DNA of 51,654 bases, taken from Clostridiales bacterium mt11. Lineage in GTDB: Bacteria; Bacillota; Clostridia; Tissierellales; Tepidimicrobiaceae. The stretch is taken from NCBI GenBank assembly GCA_001282665.1, contig LN874946.1, forward strand, positions 15,268-66,921. Direction: 5' to 3'. Below the pieces are notes generated by a model. That model made no database searches and was not told where the DNA came from. It saw only the letters and a program-made list of their open reading frames with translations. Both the position numbers and the translations under genes were made by a program. Below are positions 18,071 through 26,207 of the stretch, one piece after another. Position 1 is the first letter of the stretch. Every line of letters begins with the position of its first letter.

Positions 18071-19273
18071 ATGGAGAAAGTTGAGTATTTGATAGTTGGG
18101 AATGGAATTGCAGGACTTTCCGCTGCAAGGGAAATAAGGAATAACGATAATGATGGTAGTATCCTTATGGTATCTAGTGAACCTTATTTAACCTATTATA
18201 GACTTAAGTTGACAGAATACCTATATAAGGAATTTGAAGATGAAGAGCTTTTAGTAAACAAAGAAAGCTGGTATAGAGAAAAGAATATAAAGGTGTTGTT
18301 GAGTAAAATTGTAGAAAAGTTGGATTTAGATAATAATAGGGTAGTACTAGATGACGGAGTAGAAATAGAGTATGAAAAGCTATTGTTGGCAACTGGTAGT
18401 AGGCCTTTTATACCTCCAGTAGCTGGTAAGTTTAAACAGGGGGTATTGGCTTTAAGAACCCTTAAGGATTTAAGGTATATTAAAGGATATTTTAGTGAAT
18501 GTAAGGATGTAACTGTAGTAGGTGGAGGATTGCTGGGATTAGAAGCAGCTTGGGCTTTAAAGAATTTAGGCAAGAATGTTACCATTATAGAATTTGCTCC
18601 CTATCTATTGCCTAAACAATTAGATGAAGAAACTTCCCAAAAGTTGAAGGAAAAACTGATTAGAGAAGGGTTTAATCTATATCTATCATCATCGGCGGAA
18701 GAAATACTTGGAGAAAATACAGCGAATGGAATTAGATTAAATGATGGTCAGGAGATAAAAACAGACGGTGTATTGTTCTCGGTGGGGATACGACCAAATA
18801 TTGATATAGTAAGGGATACAAATATAGAAATTGATAAGGGAATATTGGTTAACGATAATTTAAGGACTAATATTGATAATGTCTATGCAGCAGGGGATGC
18901 AGTAGAAACTGATGGAATGATAATTGGTTTGTGGTCTTCTGGTAATGAGCAGGGTAAAATTGCTGGAGCCAATATGACAGGAAAACCTATGGAATATACT
19001 GGACCAAAACTTTTTACTAACTTACAGATAGGAAATATAAAACTGTTTTCCGTAGGAAATATTAAAGACTTCGACAATGTTTATGAATATGAAGATAGAG
19101 AAAAAGAAATACATCATAAGTTATTCACTACAGACGGTAAGCTTACAGGAGGAATACTCTTTGGAGATATAAAAAATATGGGTAAGTTGAAAAATGGAGT
19201 AAATGAAAAGGTAAGCATTGATTCCTATTTAAAGGAAGAACCCCTATTTAAACTTGTAATGAATTCGATATAA
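18071..19273 (+). CDS. FAD/NAD(P)-dependent oxidoreductase, NADH:rubredoxin reductase-like
   Basis: The 400-residue flavoprotein has the FAD-binding motif VGNGIAGLSAA at residues 9-19, the second dinucleotide fold VVGGGLLGLEAA near residue 155, and YAAGDAVE near 277. The layout matches the rubredoxin reductase/nitrite reductase-large-subunit group. In clostridia such proteins (NROR) pass electrons from NADH to rubredoxin for oxygen and peroxide defence. No rubredoxin gene is adjacent, so the partner is not proven. AAGGGAGTGAG precedes the ATG at 18071. It appears to be a single-gene unit that ends at a large bidirectional terminator. Confidence 0.88.
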   Translation: MEKVEYLIVGNGIAGLSAAREIRNNDNDGSILMVSSEPYLTYYRLKLTEYLYKEFEDEELLVNKESWYREKNIKVLLSKIVEKLDLDNNRVVLDDGVEIEYEKLLLATGSRPFIPPVAGKFKQGVLALRTLKDLRYIKGYFSECKDVTVVGGGLLGLEAAWALKNLGKNVTIIEFAPYLLPKQLDEETSQKLKEKLIREGFNLYLSSSAEEILGENTANGIRLNDGQEIKTDGVLFSVGIRPNIDIVRDTNIEIDKGILVNDNLRTNIDNVYAAGDAVETDGMIIGLWSSGNEQGKIAGANMTGKPMEYTGPKLFTNLQIGNIKLFSVGNIKDFDNVYEYEDREKEIHHKLFTTDGKLTGGILFGDIKNMGKLKNGVNEKVSIDSYLKEEPLFKLVMNSI

Positions 19274-19275
19274 TG

Positions 19276-19315
19276 AAAAGTATAAAACGAGGTATATACC
19301 TCGTTTTATACTTTT
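19276..19315. terminator. 40-bp perfect palindrome, bidirectional terminator
   Basis: Two 20-base arms (19276-19295, 19296-19315) are exact reverse complements, ending in A4 and T4. It lies two bases after the oxidoreductase stop and 39 bases after the stop of the convergent peptide gene, so it can end both transcripts. Confidence 0.9.
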
Positions 19316-19354
19316 ATACTAGATGTATTTAGTTATAATAGCTATTAATTCTAA

Positions 19355-19507
19355 TTATTTTAATTCTGTAGTATATGATATACTTAGGGCAGATACGTCT
19401 CTTGTTGGTTCTGGTCCTACATGACCGCCTCCTGCATATGAAATACTACTTGAAGCAGTAATAATACTTGCAATTATTGTTATTAAAGCTAACTTCTTTT
19501 TAAACAT
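19355..19507 (-). CDS. Small exported peptide, candidate RRNPP pro-signal
   Basis: This is a 50-residue peptide. It begins MFKKKLALITIIASII, a signal sequence with a lysine cluster and hydrophobic core, followed by a likely signal-peptidase site after SISYA (residues 21-25). The mature part is about 25 residues, rich in Gly, Ser and Thr (GGGHVGPEPTRD then VSALSISYTTELK). Its ATG lies two bases after the stop of the XRE-TPR regulator, and its ribosome binding site AGAGAGGTG is inside that gene, so the two are translationally coupled. Regulator followed by short exported peptide is the PlcR-PapR, NprR-NprX and clostridial Qsr-Qsp layout. By analogy the active signal would be a short C-terminal piece re-imported by an oligopeptide permease. 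That function is inferred. Confidence 0.75.
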   Translation of the reverse strand: MFKKKLALITIIASIITASSSISYAGGGHVGPEPTRDVSALSISYTTELK

Positions 19508-19509
19508 TA

Positions 19510-20835
19510 TTAATTACACCTCTCTTTCTTGTTTAATAAGTTTTTAATTAAGCATTTGACCTCTTCATTGTTATTTTGATCAACGTAATAATCAAGAAGC
19601 TTGAGTATTACATTAAAATCTTCATTAAAATTAAAATTTAAAATTTGTTTTCCAAAAGTTTCAGTTAAGGCATCAATTTTATCGAACCAACCTAGTTTTA
19701 TATATAAATCTAATAAGCTTGATAAAAATTTAGAGAATAAACCAGTATCTTTATGTTTTGTCGATAATAATATAGCTCTATTTAAATATTCTTCACAAGT
19801 TTCATATTCTTCTAAATAGTAATATGTTTTAGATATGCTGAATAAAAGTTCAGGTAGATAAAAAGAACTTTCATCCATGAAAGGTAGGTAATTCATAATT
19901 TTGTTATGGTATTCAATTACCTTTTCTCGATTATCTTTTTTTATGTAAACTTGCATTATATTAATATAAGCTAAGCTTTTTTCATCAAAAGTACTTTCTA
20001 TATCCAATATATCTAATAATTTATCATAATGCCTTAATGCACCATTATAATTTTTAATTTCACAGTTGCAAATGCCCTCCAGTATTAAAATTTTTTTTAT
20101 ATCCCTATAATCATCATAAGTAATATAGTATTTTGCATTTATTAATTGTTCTAAAGATTTATTAAACGCATCCAAATGATAATATGCTAATGCACTATTA
20201 TAATAAAAAATACCCTTATATTTCATAGGGATATCATTTTGAGTAGATAATGCAAAGTTGCATAGTTGTATGGCCTCTTCGTGTTTTTCAGTGACTATAC
20301 AGTTGTAAACCAATTTTAAAATAATTTTATATCGATTTTTCATATTTTCGTATCCATAGGATACTTCTAAAGCCTTTATGTAGTAGTAATATTCTTTGTT
20401 TAAATCCTTAACTTCATAATAAATATCACCTAATAGATCATATATCTGTACCTTTTTATCTATAAAGCACCATTGATTTAAAAAGCTTTCAATTTCATTT
20501 AACTTTTCTACAGATATTTCATAATTTTTACTTTCTAAAATCTTTTTTAATTTTTTGATATATATATTTGCTTTTTTTCTAGCCTCATATCTTTGTGGAT
20601 TAAGAATATCTTCAGGTTGAATATAAATATAGCTGCCACGTTCTGCTATAATTTTATTGATATTCCTAGCAATAATATTTGCTGTATTATTGCATAGAGG
20701 CGTCTTATCATTTTCCATGAGACTAATTAAATTTCTGGTAATATCTTCACCAGCAATTTCATATTGCTTTAAATTCAAATCCTTCCTGATTCTTTTTAAA
20801 TTGGCACCATTACTTATTAAATTGTCATTTTTCAT
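19510..20835 (-). CDS. XRE-TPR regulator, RRNPP-type quorum-sensing receptor
   Basis: The 441-residue protein has an N-terminal XRE helix-turn-helix (about residues 12-65, NLKRIRKDLNLKQYEIAGE) followed by about 330 residues of tetratricopeptide-like helical pairs (for example FYYNSALAYYHLDAFNKSLE and FSISKTYYYLEEYETCEEYL). This is the architecture of RRNPP receptors that bind re-imported peptides. The peptide gene is directly downstream in the same direction. The start at 20835 has a weak GAGGA site. A symmetric element AGTAAA-TAGT-TTTACT lies about 62 bases upstream and could be its operator. Target genes are not evident; autoregulation of the cassette is the simplest guess. Confidence 0.87.
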   Translation of the reverse strand: MKNDNLISNGANLKRIRKDLNLKQYEIAGEDITRNLISLMENDKTPLCNNTANIIARNINKIIAERGSYIYIQPEDILNPQRYEARKKANIYIKKLKKILESKNYEISVEKLNEIESFLNQWCFIDKKVQIYDLLGDIYYEVKDLNKEYYYYIKALEVSYGYENMKNRYKIILKLVYNCIVTEKHEEAIQLCNFALSTQNDIPMKYKGIFYYNSALAYYHLDAFNKSLEQLINAKYYITYDDYRDIKKILILEGICNCEIKNYNGALRHYDKLLDILDIESTFDEKSLAYINIMQVYIKKDNREKVIEYHNKIMNYLPFMDESSFYLPELLFSISKTYYYLEEYETCEEYLNRAILLSTKHKDTGLFSKFLSSLLDLYIKLGWFDKIDALTETFGKQILNFNFNEDFNVILKLLDYYVDQNNNEEVKCLIKNLLNKKERCN

Positions 20836-20896
20836 ATTAATCAGTCCTCATACAATATGTTGTTTCTATTAGAATAATAACATATAAATGTGAAAT

Positions 20897-20912
20897 AGTA
20901 AATAGTTTTACT
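20897..20912. promoter_or_regulatory. Inverted repeat upstream of the XRE-TPR gene
   Basis: AGTAAA (20897-20902) and TTTACT (20907-20912) form a 6-bp dyad with a 4-base centre, in the 270-bp gap between this gene and the divergent MBL remnant. Its size and position suit an XRE-family operator. The rest of the gap shows no gene. Confidence 0.4.
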
Positions 20913-21105
20913 TGTTTTAACCTAATAAAAGATAAGTATTTATTCTTAAATAGAAGAACAATTATCATTAGAGTAGAAAATATTTTAAATAATTAGGATA
21001 GCTAAAGTCAATAGCGAGGTTCCGATATTTTTATTTTAAGAATATGGAGGAAATTAATATAAATATGTAGAATATATAGATATATTTAAGAGGGGAGGTT
21101 TTTTT

Positions 21106-21994
21106 ATGGATATTCAATTTTGTGGGGCTGCCAATATGGTAACTGGATCAAATTATTTGATTAAAACTGAAAAGTATAATATATTGATTGACTGTGGTAT
21201 GTCCCAAGGAAGTGATGAATTAGAAAGAATGAATTTTGAAAATTTTCCTTATAATCCATCTGAAATCGACTATTTAATATTAACTCATGCACATATAGAT
21301 CATAGTGGAAGAATATATGAAAATTCCAATTTATATAGATAGTCCCATGGCTGTGCTTGCTATAGAAGCTTTTCAAGCTAATTCTAGTAGTTTTAATGAA
21401 GAAGCTAAAAGTCTTATTTTAAAGGGAGATAATCCATTTATATTTCCTAATTTAAGATATGTAAAAGATCAGAAGGAATCCATGGCATTAAATAAATATA
21501 AATTTCCTAAAGTTATAATTTCATCTAGTGGTATGGCGACAGCAGGAAGGATAAGACATCATTTAAAACATAATCTCTGGGATGTGAAAAATAGTTTAGT
21601 ATTTGTAGGTTACCAAGCAGAAGGCACTCTAGGAAGGATTATATTGAATCGAGCAAAAATGGTTAAAATACTAGGTGAGGAGGTAGCTATAAAAGCAGAA
21701 GTATATGATTTAGAAGGCTTTTCAGGTCGTGCAGATCAAATTATGCTTATGGATTGGATAAAAAAATTTAAGGCAAAGTCTCAAAAGGTATTTATAGTTC
21801 ATGGAGAGGAAGAATCCTCTAAAGTTTTATCAAAAGAGATAAATGATGAATTTAAAATAGAGACCATATTGCCTAAAATAGGAGATAAATATACAATAGA
21901 AAAGCAATATATTGAGTTATTTGAAAATGGAATAATAGAACCATCATCATTAAGCCAAGATATTAGCAAAGAATTAGAAAGAGTATATAATTAG
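21106..21994 (+). pseudogene. MBL-fold/beta-CASP RNase-like gene, internally deleted
   Basis: The N-terminal 70 codons (21106 to about 21315) encode a metallo-beta-lactamase start with FCGAANMVTGSNYLI and the zinc motif THAHIDHSGR. The C-terminal part (about 21320-21994, in another frame) encodes the beta-CASP and RMMBL regions: IPIYIDSPMA, SSSGMATAGRIRHHL, VGYQAEGTLGR and DLEGFSGRADQ. Family members are about 530 residues; roughly 220 in the middle are missing and the frame changes at the junction. Either half alone lacks part of the active site, so the gene should be non-functional. AGGGGAGG still precedes the ATG. The intact family processes RNA 3' ends or acts as exo/endonuclease. Confidence 0.85.
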
Positions 21995-22005
21995 TTTCAA
22001 TCTTT

Positions 22006-22129
22006 AAATCTTAAAAAGGAGGAGTTAACCAATCCTAAAATATTAGAGAAACACTATGATACATTAAAAAACATATTAATTGAACTGCAACAAAAACTTA
22101 TGGATTTAAACATAATACTGGGCAAATAA
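22006..22129 (+). other. Coding-like stretch with ribosome binding site but no standard start
   Basis: One frame (ending TAA at 22127-22129) reads an amphipathic, helix-like peptide including KEELTNPKILEKHYDTLKN. AAGGAGGAG at about 22015-22023 sits where a ribosome binding site would be, but no ATG, GTG or TTG follows at the right distance. It may be a decayed small gene. I do not recognise it. Confidence 0.25.
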
Positions 22130-22148
22130 TTTAGAAAGAAGGAATATT

Positions 22149-22562
22149 ATGAAGGATAAAAAAGAGCATAACTTTATAAAGATACAGGGGATAATATCAA
22201 AACTCATAATATGGATAGAAATTTTATTAGCGTTTTTAGTGATATTTACCATCATATTAAGTATAAAGGATTTAATAGTATTAGGATTGACTGTGTTTAA
22301 AACAGAAGCCATGTCTAGCTATGAGATATTGCAAGTATTTTTATCTCATACTTTATTATTGGTTGTAGGTTTAGAATTGGCAATAATGTTAATAAGCCAT
22401 ACACCAGGAAAACTATTAGAAGTAGTCTTATATGCCATAGCAAGAAAAATGTTAATAAGCAGTGCCCATATGGGGGACATATTATTAGGAGTAATTGCTT
22501 TAGCTATAATATTTTTTATAGATAAATATTTGCATACTAAAGATATAAAAAACATTTTATAA
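22149..22562 (+). CDS. PsiE-family membrane protein
   Basis: The 137-residue protein has four hydrophobic segments and the segment GLELAIMLISHTPGKLLEVV followed by AIARKMLI, which resembles the phosphate-starvation-inducible PsiE family. The molecular function of the family is unknown. AGAAAGAAGG precedes the ATG at 22149. It lies between the broken RNase-like gene and mprF; no Pho box was recognised. Confidence 0.75.
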   Translation: MKDKKEHNFIKIQGIISKLIIWIEILLAFLVIFTIILSIKDLIVLGLTVFKTEAMSSYEILQVFLSHTLLLVVGLELAIMLISHTPGKLLEVVLYAIARKMLISSAHMGDILLGVIALAIIFFIDKYLHTKDIKNIL

Positions 22563-22721
22563 TAGAATTGTCTAACAATCATTAAGATTATTTTTAAAAT
22601 AGAATATTATACTAATAAGCTTGTTAAATGGATTCCATGATAGCTGTTTAAATGTATGGATATAAAGAAATTATTGAGTATAATATATAATTATATCGAT
22701 GTAATTGGAGGTGGATATGGC

Positions 22722-25271
22722 TTGAATGGAAAGTTTAATAAAGATAACATATTGAATTTTAAAGATAATGCAAGTCCAAATAAAAAAAGGATACTTAAAA
22801 CCGTTGTTATTTTACTGGTATCTATAATCCTAATTTATGCATTTAAAGAAGAGATAAAGGGCATTAATTTTCCAGAGACATTAAAAGTATTAAGAAGTCT
22901 TGAGAATATTACTATTATAATAATACTTGCATTAGGAATGATTTCGATTTCATTTATTACCTTATATGATTTTACAATGAACAGATTTTTGTCTCTTGGT
23001 CTATCTTTTATGAAAGTATTTAAAATTGGTTGGGTTTCCAATTCTATAAATAACTTTGTTGGATTAGGAGGATTGGTAGGAGCTAGCCTGAGGACCTTTC
23101 TATATGAAAAAGAAGGCATAGATAGGAAAGCCGCAATAAGATCAAATGTATATATTGTTCTTTCAAATATTACAGGGTTATCTTTACTTATAATTTTAGG
23201 ATTTTTAAAATTATATGACTTTTCTTTTCTGTTAATGAATAATAAATGGTATTATATTATTTTATTAGGATTTAGTCTTTATTTGCCATTATTTTTTTTA
23301 ATAGATAAAATAAAGATACTAAAGAAAAAGCTTTTTAAAGATCAAGAGTCAGTTTCTATTAGATTTAAGATTATGATGGTAGTATCCTCTACTTTAGATT
23401 GGCTAGCAGCAACCCTATACTTTAGTGGAATAATCTTGTTTTTTTCAAAGGGACTCCCTATGAGAGGGATAATACCAGTATATCTCATTTCAATATCTCT
23501 AGGAATAATCAGCTTTTTACCAAGCGGTCTTGGCTCTTTTGACATATCCGCATTTGCAGGACTAAAACTTTTAGGAGCAACTTCTGAAAGTGCCTTAGCG
23601 GGAATACTAATCTATAGATTGTTTTATTATGTAATCCCTTGGATGTTTTCCATGTTAATATTTGTATCAGAACTTAGAATAGGTAAAGATAAAACAAAAA
23701 GGCAAAATTCAAAACTAGCAAATGAATACAGTACAAAAGCATTATCAGCATTAGTTTTCTTTGCAGGAGTAGTTCTTATATTATCGGCAGCTATGCCTGC
23801 TTTAGTTGAGAGGATTAAAATTCTAAAAAACTTTACTTCTATTCCTATACTACAGTTTTCTAAAAGAAGCTCTGTGGCTATAGGTATAATGTTATTGATT
23901 TTATCCAAAGGAATATATGACAAGGTAAGGAGTGCTTATAAATCTACCATTGTTTTACTAATTTTAGGAGCCTTATTGACATTTATTAAAGGTTTGGATT
24001 TTGAGGAAGCAACTATACTCATCATTATTTCCTTGCTATTATTATCATCTAAAGATAATTTTTATAGGGAAACGGCTCCTGTTAAAGTCAAAAATATAAT
24101 ATTGATGTTCATTATAACAGCCATTATGAGCATTATTTATGGGGTTATAGCCTATGTATTTCATGGGGATTTTAAGTATATATTGATTAAGGGAAAAAAG
24201 CATATTTTTATTGAAACCAGTATAATATTTTTAACCGTATGGATATTAATGGCGCTTTTCTTAATCATTAGAGTTAAAAGATTTAAATTTATTTATCCTG
24301 ATGAAGAGGAAATAAAGGAGTTGGAGAAGTTTTTAGAAACGAATAAGGGCAATATTATGACTCACCTTCTTTTTTTAAAGGATAAATGCTTTTATTATAC
24401 AAAGGACAGACAACTTCTTATACCCTTTGCTACCATAAGAGATAAATTGGTAGTTTTAGGTGAACCCATAGGAAATCAGAAATTTTTAGAAGAAGGAATA
24501 GGTGAATTTAGGAAATTTGCAGATAGATATGCAATGATTCCTGTATTCTATGAAATTTCAGATAAGAACTTTTCTTTATACCATGATTTTGGTTATGAAT
24601 TTTTAAAGCTTGGTGAAGAGGCTATTATAAATTTAGATGAGTTTAATCTTTCAGGAAAGAAAAAGAAAGCTCTTCGTCTAGCTAAAAATAAGGTAGAGAA
24701 TGGAGAACTTGAGTTTAAAATAATAAACCCTCCATTTGATGATGACTTATTTGATGAACTAAAAAAAGTATCAGATGAATGGCTTGGAAGCAGGGAAGAA
24801 AGAGGATTTTCCTTAGGATGGTTTACTAAAGATTATTTAAACAGATCCCCAATAGCTATAGTGAGTCAAGATAATCATATAATAGCATTTGCCAATTTAA
24901 TGCCATTATATGATGGAGAGACCATGTCTATAGATTTAATGAGGTCAAAAAATGAAATACCTAATGGGACTATGGATGCCTTATTTATTGAGCTTATGGA
25001 GTGGTCTAAAGCTCAAGGTTACACTAAGTTTAATCTTGGAATGGCACCTCTTTCAAATGTAGGGGTAAATCCTTATTCAGCAAAGTTAGAGAAACTTATA
25101 AAAAACCTATATCGACATGGTAATAAACTATATAGTTTTAATGGTTTAAGAAAGTACAAAGAAAAATTTCAGCCTGAATGGGAGAGCCGATATTTAGCTT
25201 ATCCTAGAGGTTCAAATATTAGTATACTTTTACTACAGATAGTAATGTTGACTTCAAAGCATAAGAAATAG
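22722..25271 (+). CDS. mprF: Phosphatidylglycerol lysyltransferase/flippase MprF
   Basis: MprF transfers an amino acid, usually lysine, from aminoacyl-tRNA to phosphatidylglycerol and flips the product outward, lowering surface charge and protecting from cationic peptides. The first about 520 residues hold some 12-14 membrane segments (flippase part, with VGLGGLVGASLRTFLYEKEG-like sequence). The last 320 form the cytosolic GNAT-like synthase (DUF2156), including VLGEPIGNQ and FNLGMAPLSNVG. I start at TTG 22722 because GGAGGTGG lies 7 bases before it, giving 849 residues, a usual length. An in-frame ATG at 22656 has no ribosome binding site. The substrate amino acid cannot be read from sequence. 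Confidence 0.92.
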   Translation: MNGKFNKDNILNFKDNASPNKKRILKTVVILLVSIILIYAFKEEIKGINFPETLKVLRSLENITIIIILALGMISISFITLYDFTMNRFLSLGLSFMKVFKIGWVSNSINNFVGLGGLVGASLRTFLYEKEGIDRKAAIRSNVYIVLSNITGLSLLIILGFLKLYDFSFLLMNNKWYYIILLGFSLYLPLFFLIDKIKILKKKLFKDQESVSIRFKIMMVVSSTLDWLAATLYFSGIILFFSKGLPMRGIIPVYLISISLGIISFLPSGLGSFDISAFAGLKLLGATSESALAGILIYRLFYYVIPWMFSMLIFVSELRIGKDKTKRQNSKLANEYSTKALSALVFFAGVVLILSAAMPALVERIKILKNFTSIPILQFSKRSSVAIGIMLLILSKGIYDKVRSAYKSTIVLLILGALLTFIKGLDFEEATILIIISLLLLSSKDNFYRETAPVKVKNIILMFIITAIMSIIYGVIAYVFHGDFKYILIKGKKHIFIETSIIFLTVWILMALFLIIRVKRFKFIYPDEEEIKELEKFLETNKGNIMTHLLFLKDKCFYYTKDRQLLIPFATIRDKLVVLGEPIGNQKFLEEGIGEFRKFADRYAMIPVFYEISDKNFSLYHDFGYEFLKLGEEAIINLDEFNLSGKKKKALRLAKNKVENGELEFKIINPPFDDDLFDELKKVSDEWLGSREERGFSLGWFTKDYLNRSPIAIVSQDNHIIAFANLMPLYDGETMSIDLMRSKNEIPNGTMDALFIELMEWSKAQGYTKFNLGMAPLSNVGVNPYSAKLEKLIKNLYRHGNKLYSFNGLRKYKEKFQPEWESRYLAYPRGSNISILLLQIVMLTSKHKK

Positions 25272-25366
25272 CTTTGGCATTCTAAATATCAAAGTAAATT
25301 GAGAGAAGTAAGTTTTTAGGACACTGGCATTTGAAATAATAGGTCTTTTTAAAGGACAAATGGATA

Positions 25367-25543
25367 CTATAATTTATAGTTTTTTGTAATAAAATGATTA
25401 TATTTAGTAATGGCAGTGTTAAGTTCTTGACTTGCTTTAATTATTTCTGGATCCTGTAGATTAAAATCTTTTTTCTCAATTAACTGATTTAGATTTTCTT
25501 TTAGTTTGTCTATATCTTTAAGTAATTCTTCTATTTCAGACAA
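25367..25543 (-). CDS. Spo0E-like aspartyl-phosphate phosphatase
   Basis: This 58-residue protein forms two predicted helices, as in Spo0E-family phosphatases that dephosphorylate Spo0A~P and delay sporulation. The family motif SQELD appears here as SQELN in DPEIIKASQELNTAI. The Asp-to-Asn change affects the residue considered important for phosphatase activity, so this copy may bind without catalysing. Start is TTG at 25543 with GGAGGTG six bases before it; a GTG nine bases earlier lies inside that site. It stands alone between mprF and a toxin/antisense pair. Confidence 0.75.
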   Translation of the reverse strand: MSEIEELLKDIDKLKENLNQLIEKKDFNLQDPEIIKASQELNTAITKYNHFITKNYKL

Positions 25544-25646
25544 AATTAACACCTCCTATATAAAATAGGATGCTTTAAATAAATTTAAATATACCAATAA
25601 TGATTATATAATTTTAGAATTATTTAGTCATATTTTTTAAAGGGAA

Positions 25647-25655
25647 TGATATAAT
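25647..25655 (+). promoter_or_regulatory. Extended -10 promoter of the putative antisense RNA
   Basis: TGATATAAT matches the extended -10 TGnTATAAT exactly. The -35 region is weak, which is tolerated with an extended -10. Transcription would begin near 25661-25662 (GGG). Confidence 0.6.
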
Positions 25656-25670
25656 ATATAGGGAAAAGAA

Positions 25671-25699
25671 ATATAGGGGAGGTGCCAGCTCCCCTATAT
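25671..25699 (-). terminator. Hairpin past the toxin gene
   Basis: An 11-bp perfect stem (ATATAGGGGAG with CTCCCCTATAT) lies just beyond the toxin stop codon. On the minus strand it is followed by TTCTTTTCCC. It can end or stabilise the toxin mRNA and also folds in the antisense RNA. Confidence 0.65.
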
Positions 25700-25701
25700 G
25701 T

Positions 25702-25839
25702 CTAAATCTTTTTTTGTGTGAACTCTTCTTTATTAGAGGAGTTCTTTTTATTTTTCCTTGTAGATTGGAGTGTTATTATGCTAATAATTAGGTTGAGTAA
25801 AGCTGTTAAAGTTTTTAAGAGAGTTTCGTAGGATATCAT
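25702..25839 (-). CDS. Holin-like type I toxin (TxpA/BsrG type)
   Basis: The 45-residue peptide begins MISYETLLKTLTALLNLIIS, very like the M-x-x-Y-E-x-L start of holin-like toxins (TxpA, BsrG, BsrE). One membrane segment (about residues 7-25) is followed by a strongly basic tail TRKNKKN. AGGAGGTG stands six bases before the ATG. The 3' part is overlapped by a convergent RNA with its own promoter and terminator. In Bacillus such toxins insert in the membrane unless the antisense RNA triggers mRNA decay. Lack of an annotated homolog here means the function rests on motif, size and layout. Confidence 0.7.
   Translation of the reverse strand: MISYETLLKTLTALLNLIISIITLQSTRKNKKNSSNKEEFTQKKI
25720..25757 (+). 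terminator. Terminator of the antisense RNA, inside the toxin gene
   Basis: GAACTCTTCT (25720-25729) pairs with AGAGGAGTTC (25735-25744) with one G-U pair, followed by TTTTTATTTTT. It lies within the toxin coding region on the opposite strand. Confidence 0.8.
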
Positions 25840-25903
25840 TTTACTCACCTCCTATATATAAACTCAAAAGAGTAAAATATTTCATAGAGATGAGAACAAC
25901 TGT

Positions 25904-25926
25904 AGATAAGTATAAGAGATAAGTAT
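25904..25926. repeat. 10-bp direct repeat upstream of the toxin gene
   Basis: AGATAAGTAT occurs at 25904-25913 and again at 25917-25926, 13 bases apart. It lies 65-87 bases upstream of the toxin start, a typical distance for an activator or repressor site. No clear promoter was identified on the minus strand. Confidence 0.5.
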
Positions 25927-26003
25927 ATGAAGTATGATTCAATACTATTCTATTAGCTTGTTTAGGTAAATATTCTTACCTTTTAGTAAAAAAATGGGTT
26001 TTT

Positions 26004-26054
26004 AAAAGCATCTCAAAAGTTTAAATATTAAAGTTAAACTTTTGAGATGCTTTT
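26004..26054. terminator. Orphan 21-bp hairpin
   Basis: Perfect arms 26004-26024 and 26034-26054 around a 9-base loop are followed by two further T on the plus strand. No gene ends here on either strand, so it may end an unseen transcript from 25930-26000, block read-through towards the amidase gene, or be a repeat remnant. I see no other gene in 25840-26207. Confidence 0.6.
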
Positions 26055-26207
26055 TTATATTGGTTATAAGAATTAAAAAGGAAATAATTAAATAAAAAAT
26101 GTTTATATCGAGATAGTAAAAGTTTTATAAAAAATCTATTTATATATTGAAAGATGAAATGGTCGACTAAAGTAATCTTAAAAAATAAAAATTGGGAGGC
26201 GTTATTT

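Larger units (their letters stand above)
25661..25757 (+). ncRNA. Putative antitoxin RNA antisense to the holin-like toxin
   Basis: Between an extended -10 promoter and a strong terminator lies about 97 bases without an ORF on this strand. It runs convergent to the small toxin gene and overlaps its last 56 bases and 3' trailer. It has two hairpins: 25671-25699 (11-bp stem) and 25720-25744 (10 bp, one wobble) followed by a T-rich tail. This is the layout of the RatA/txpA and SR4/bsrG type I systems of Bacillus. The transcript itself is predicted, not shown. Confidence 0.6.

Noticed and set aside
19276..19315. 40-bp palindrome as recombination or origin site
   Set aside because: Its position between two convergent stop codons and its A4/T4 ends are those of a bidirectional terminator.
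22656..22721. Upstream in-frame ATG of mprF
   Set aside because: No ribosome binding site before it, whereas GGAGGTGG fits TTG 22722 and the resulting length is usual.
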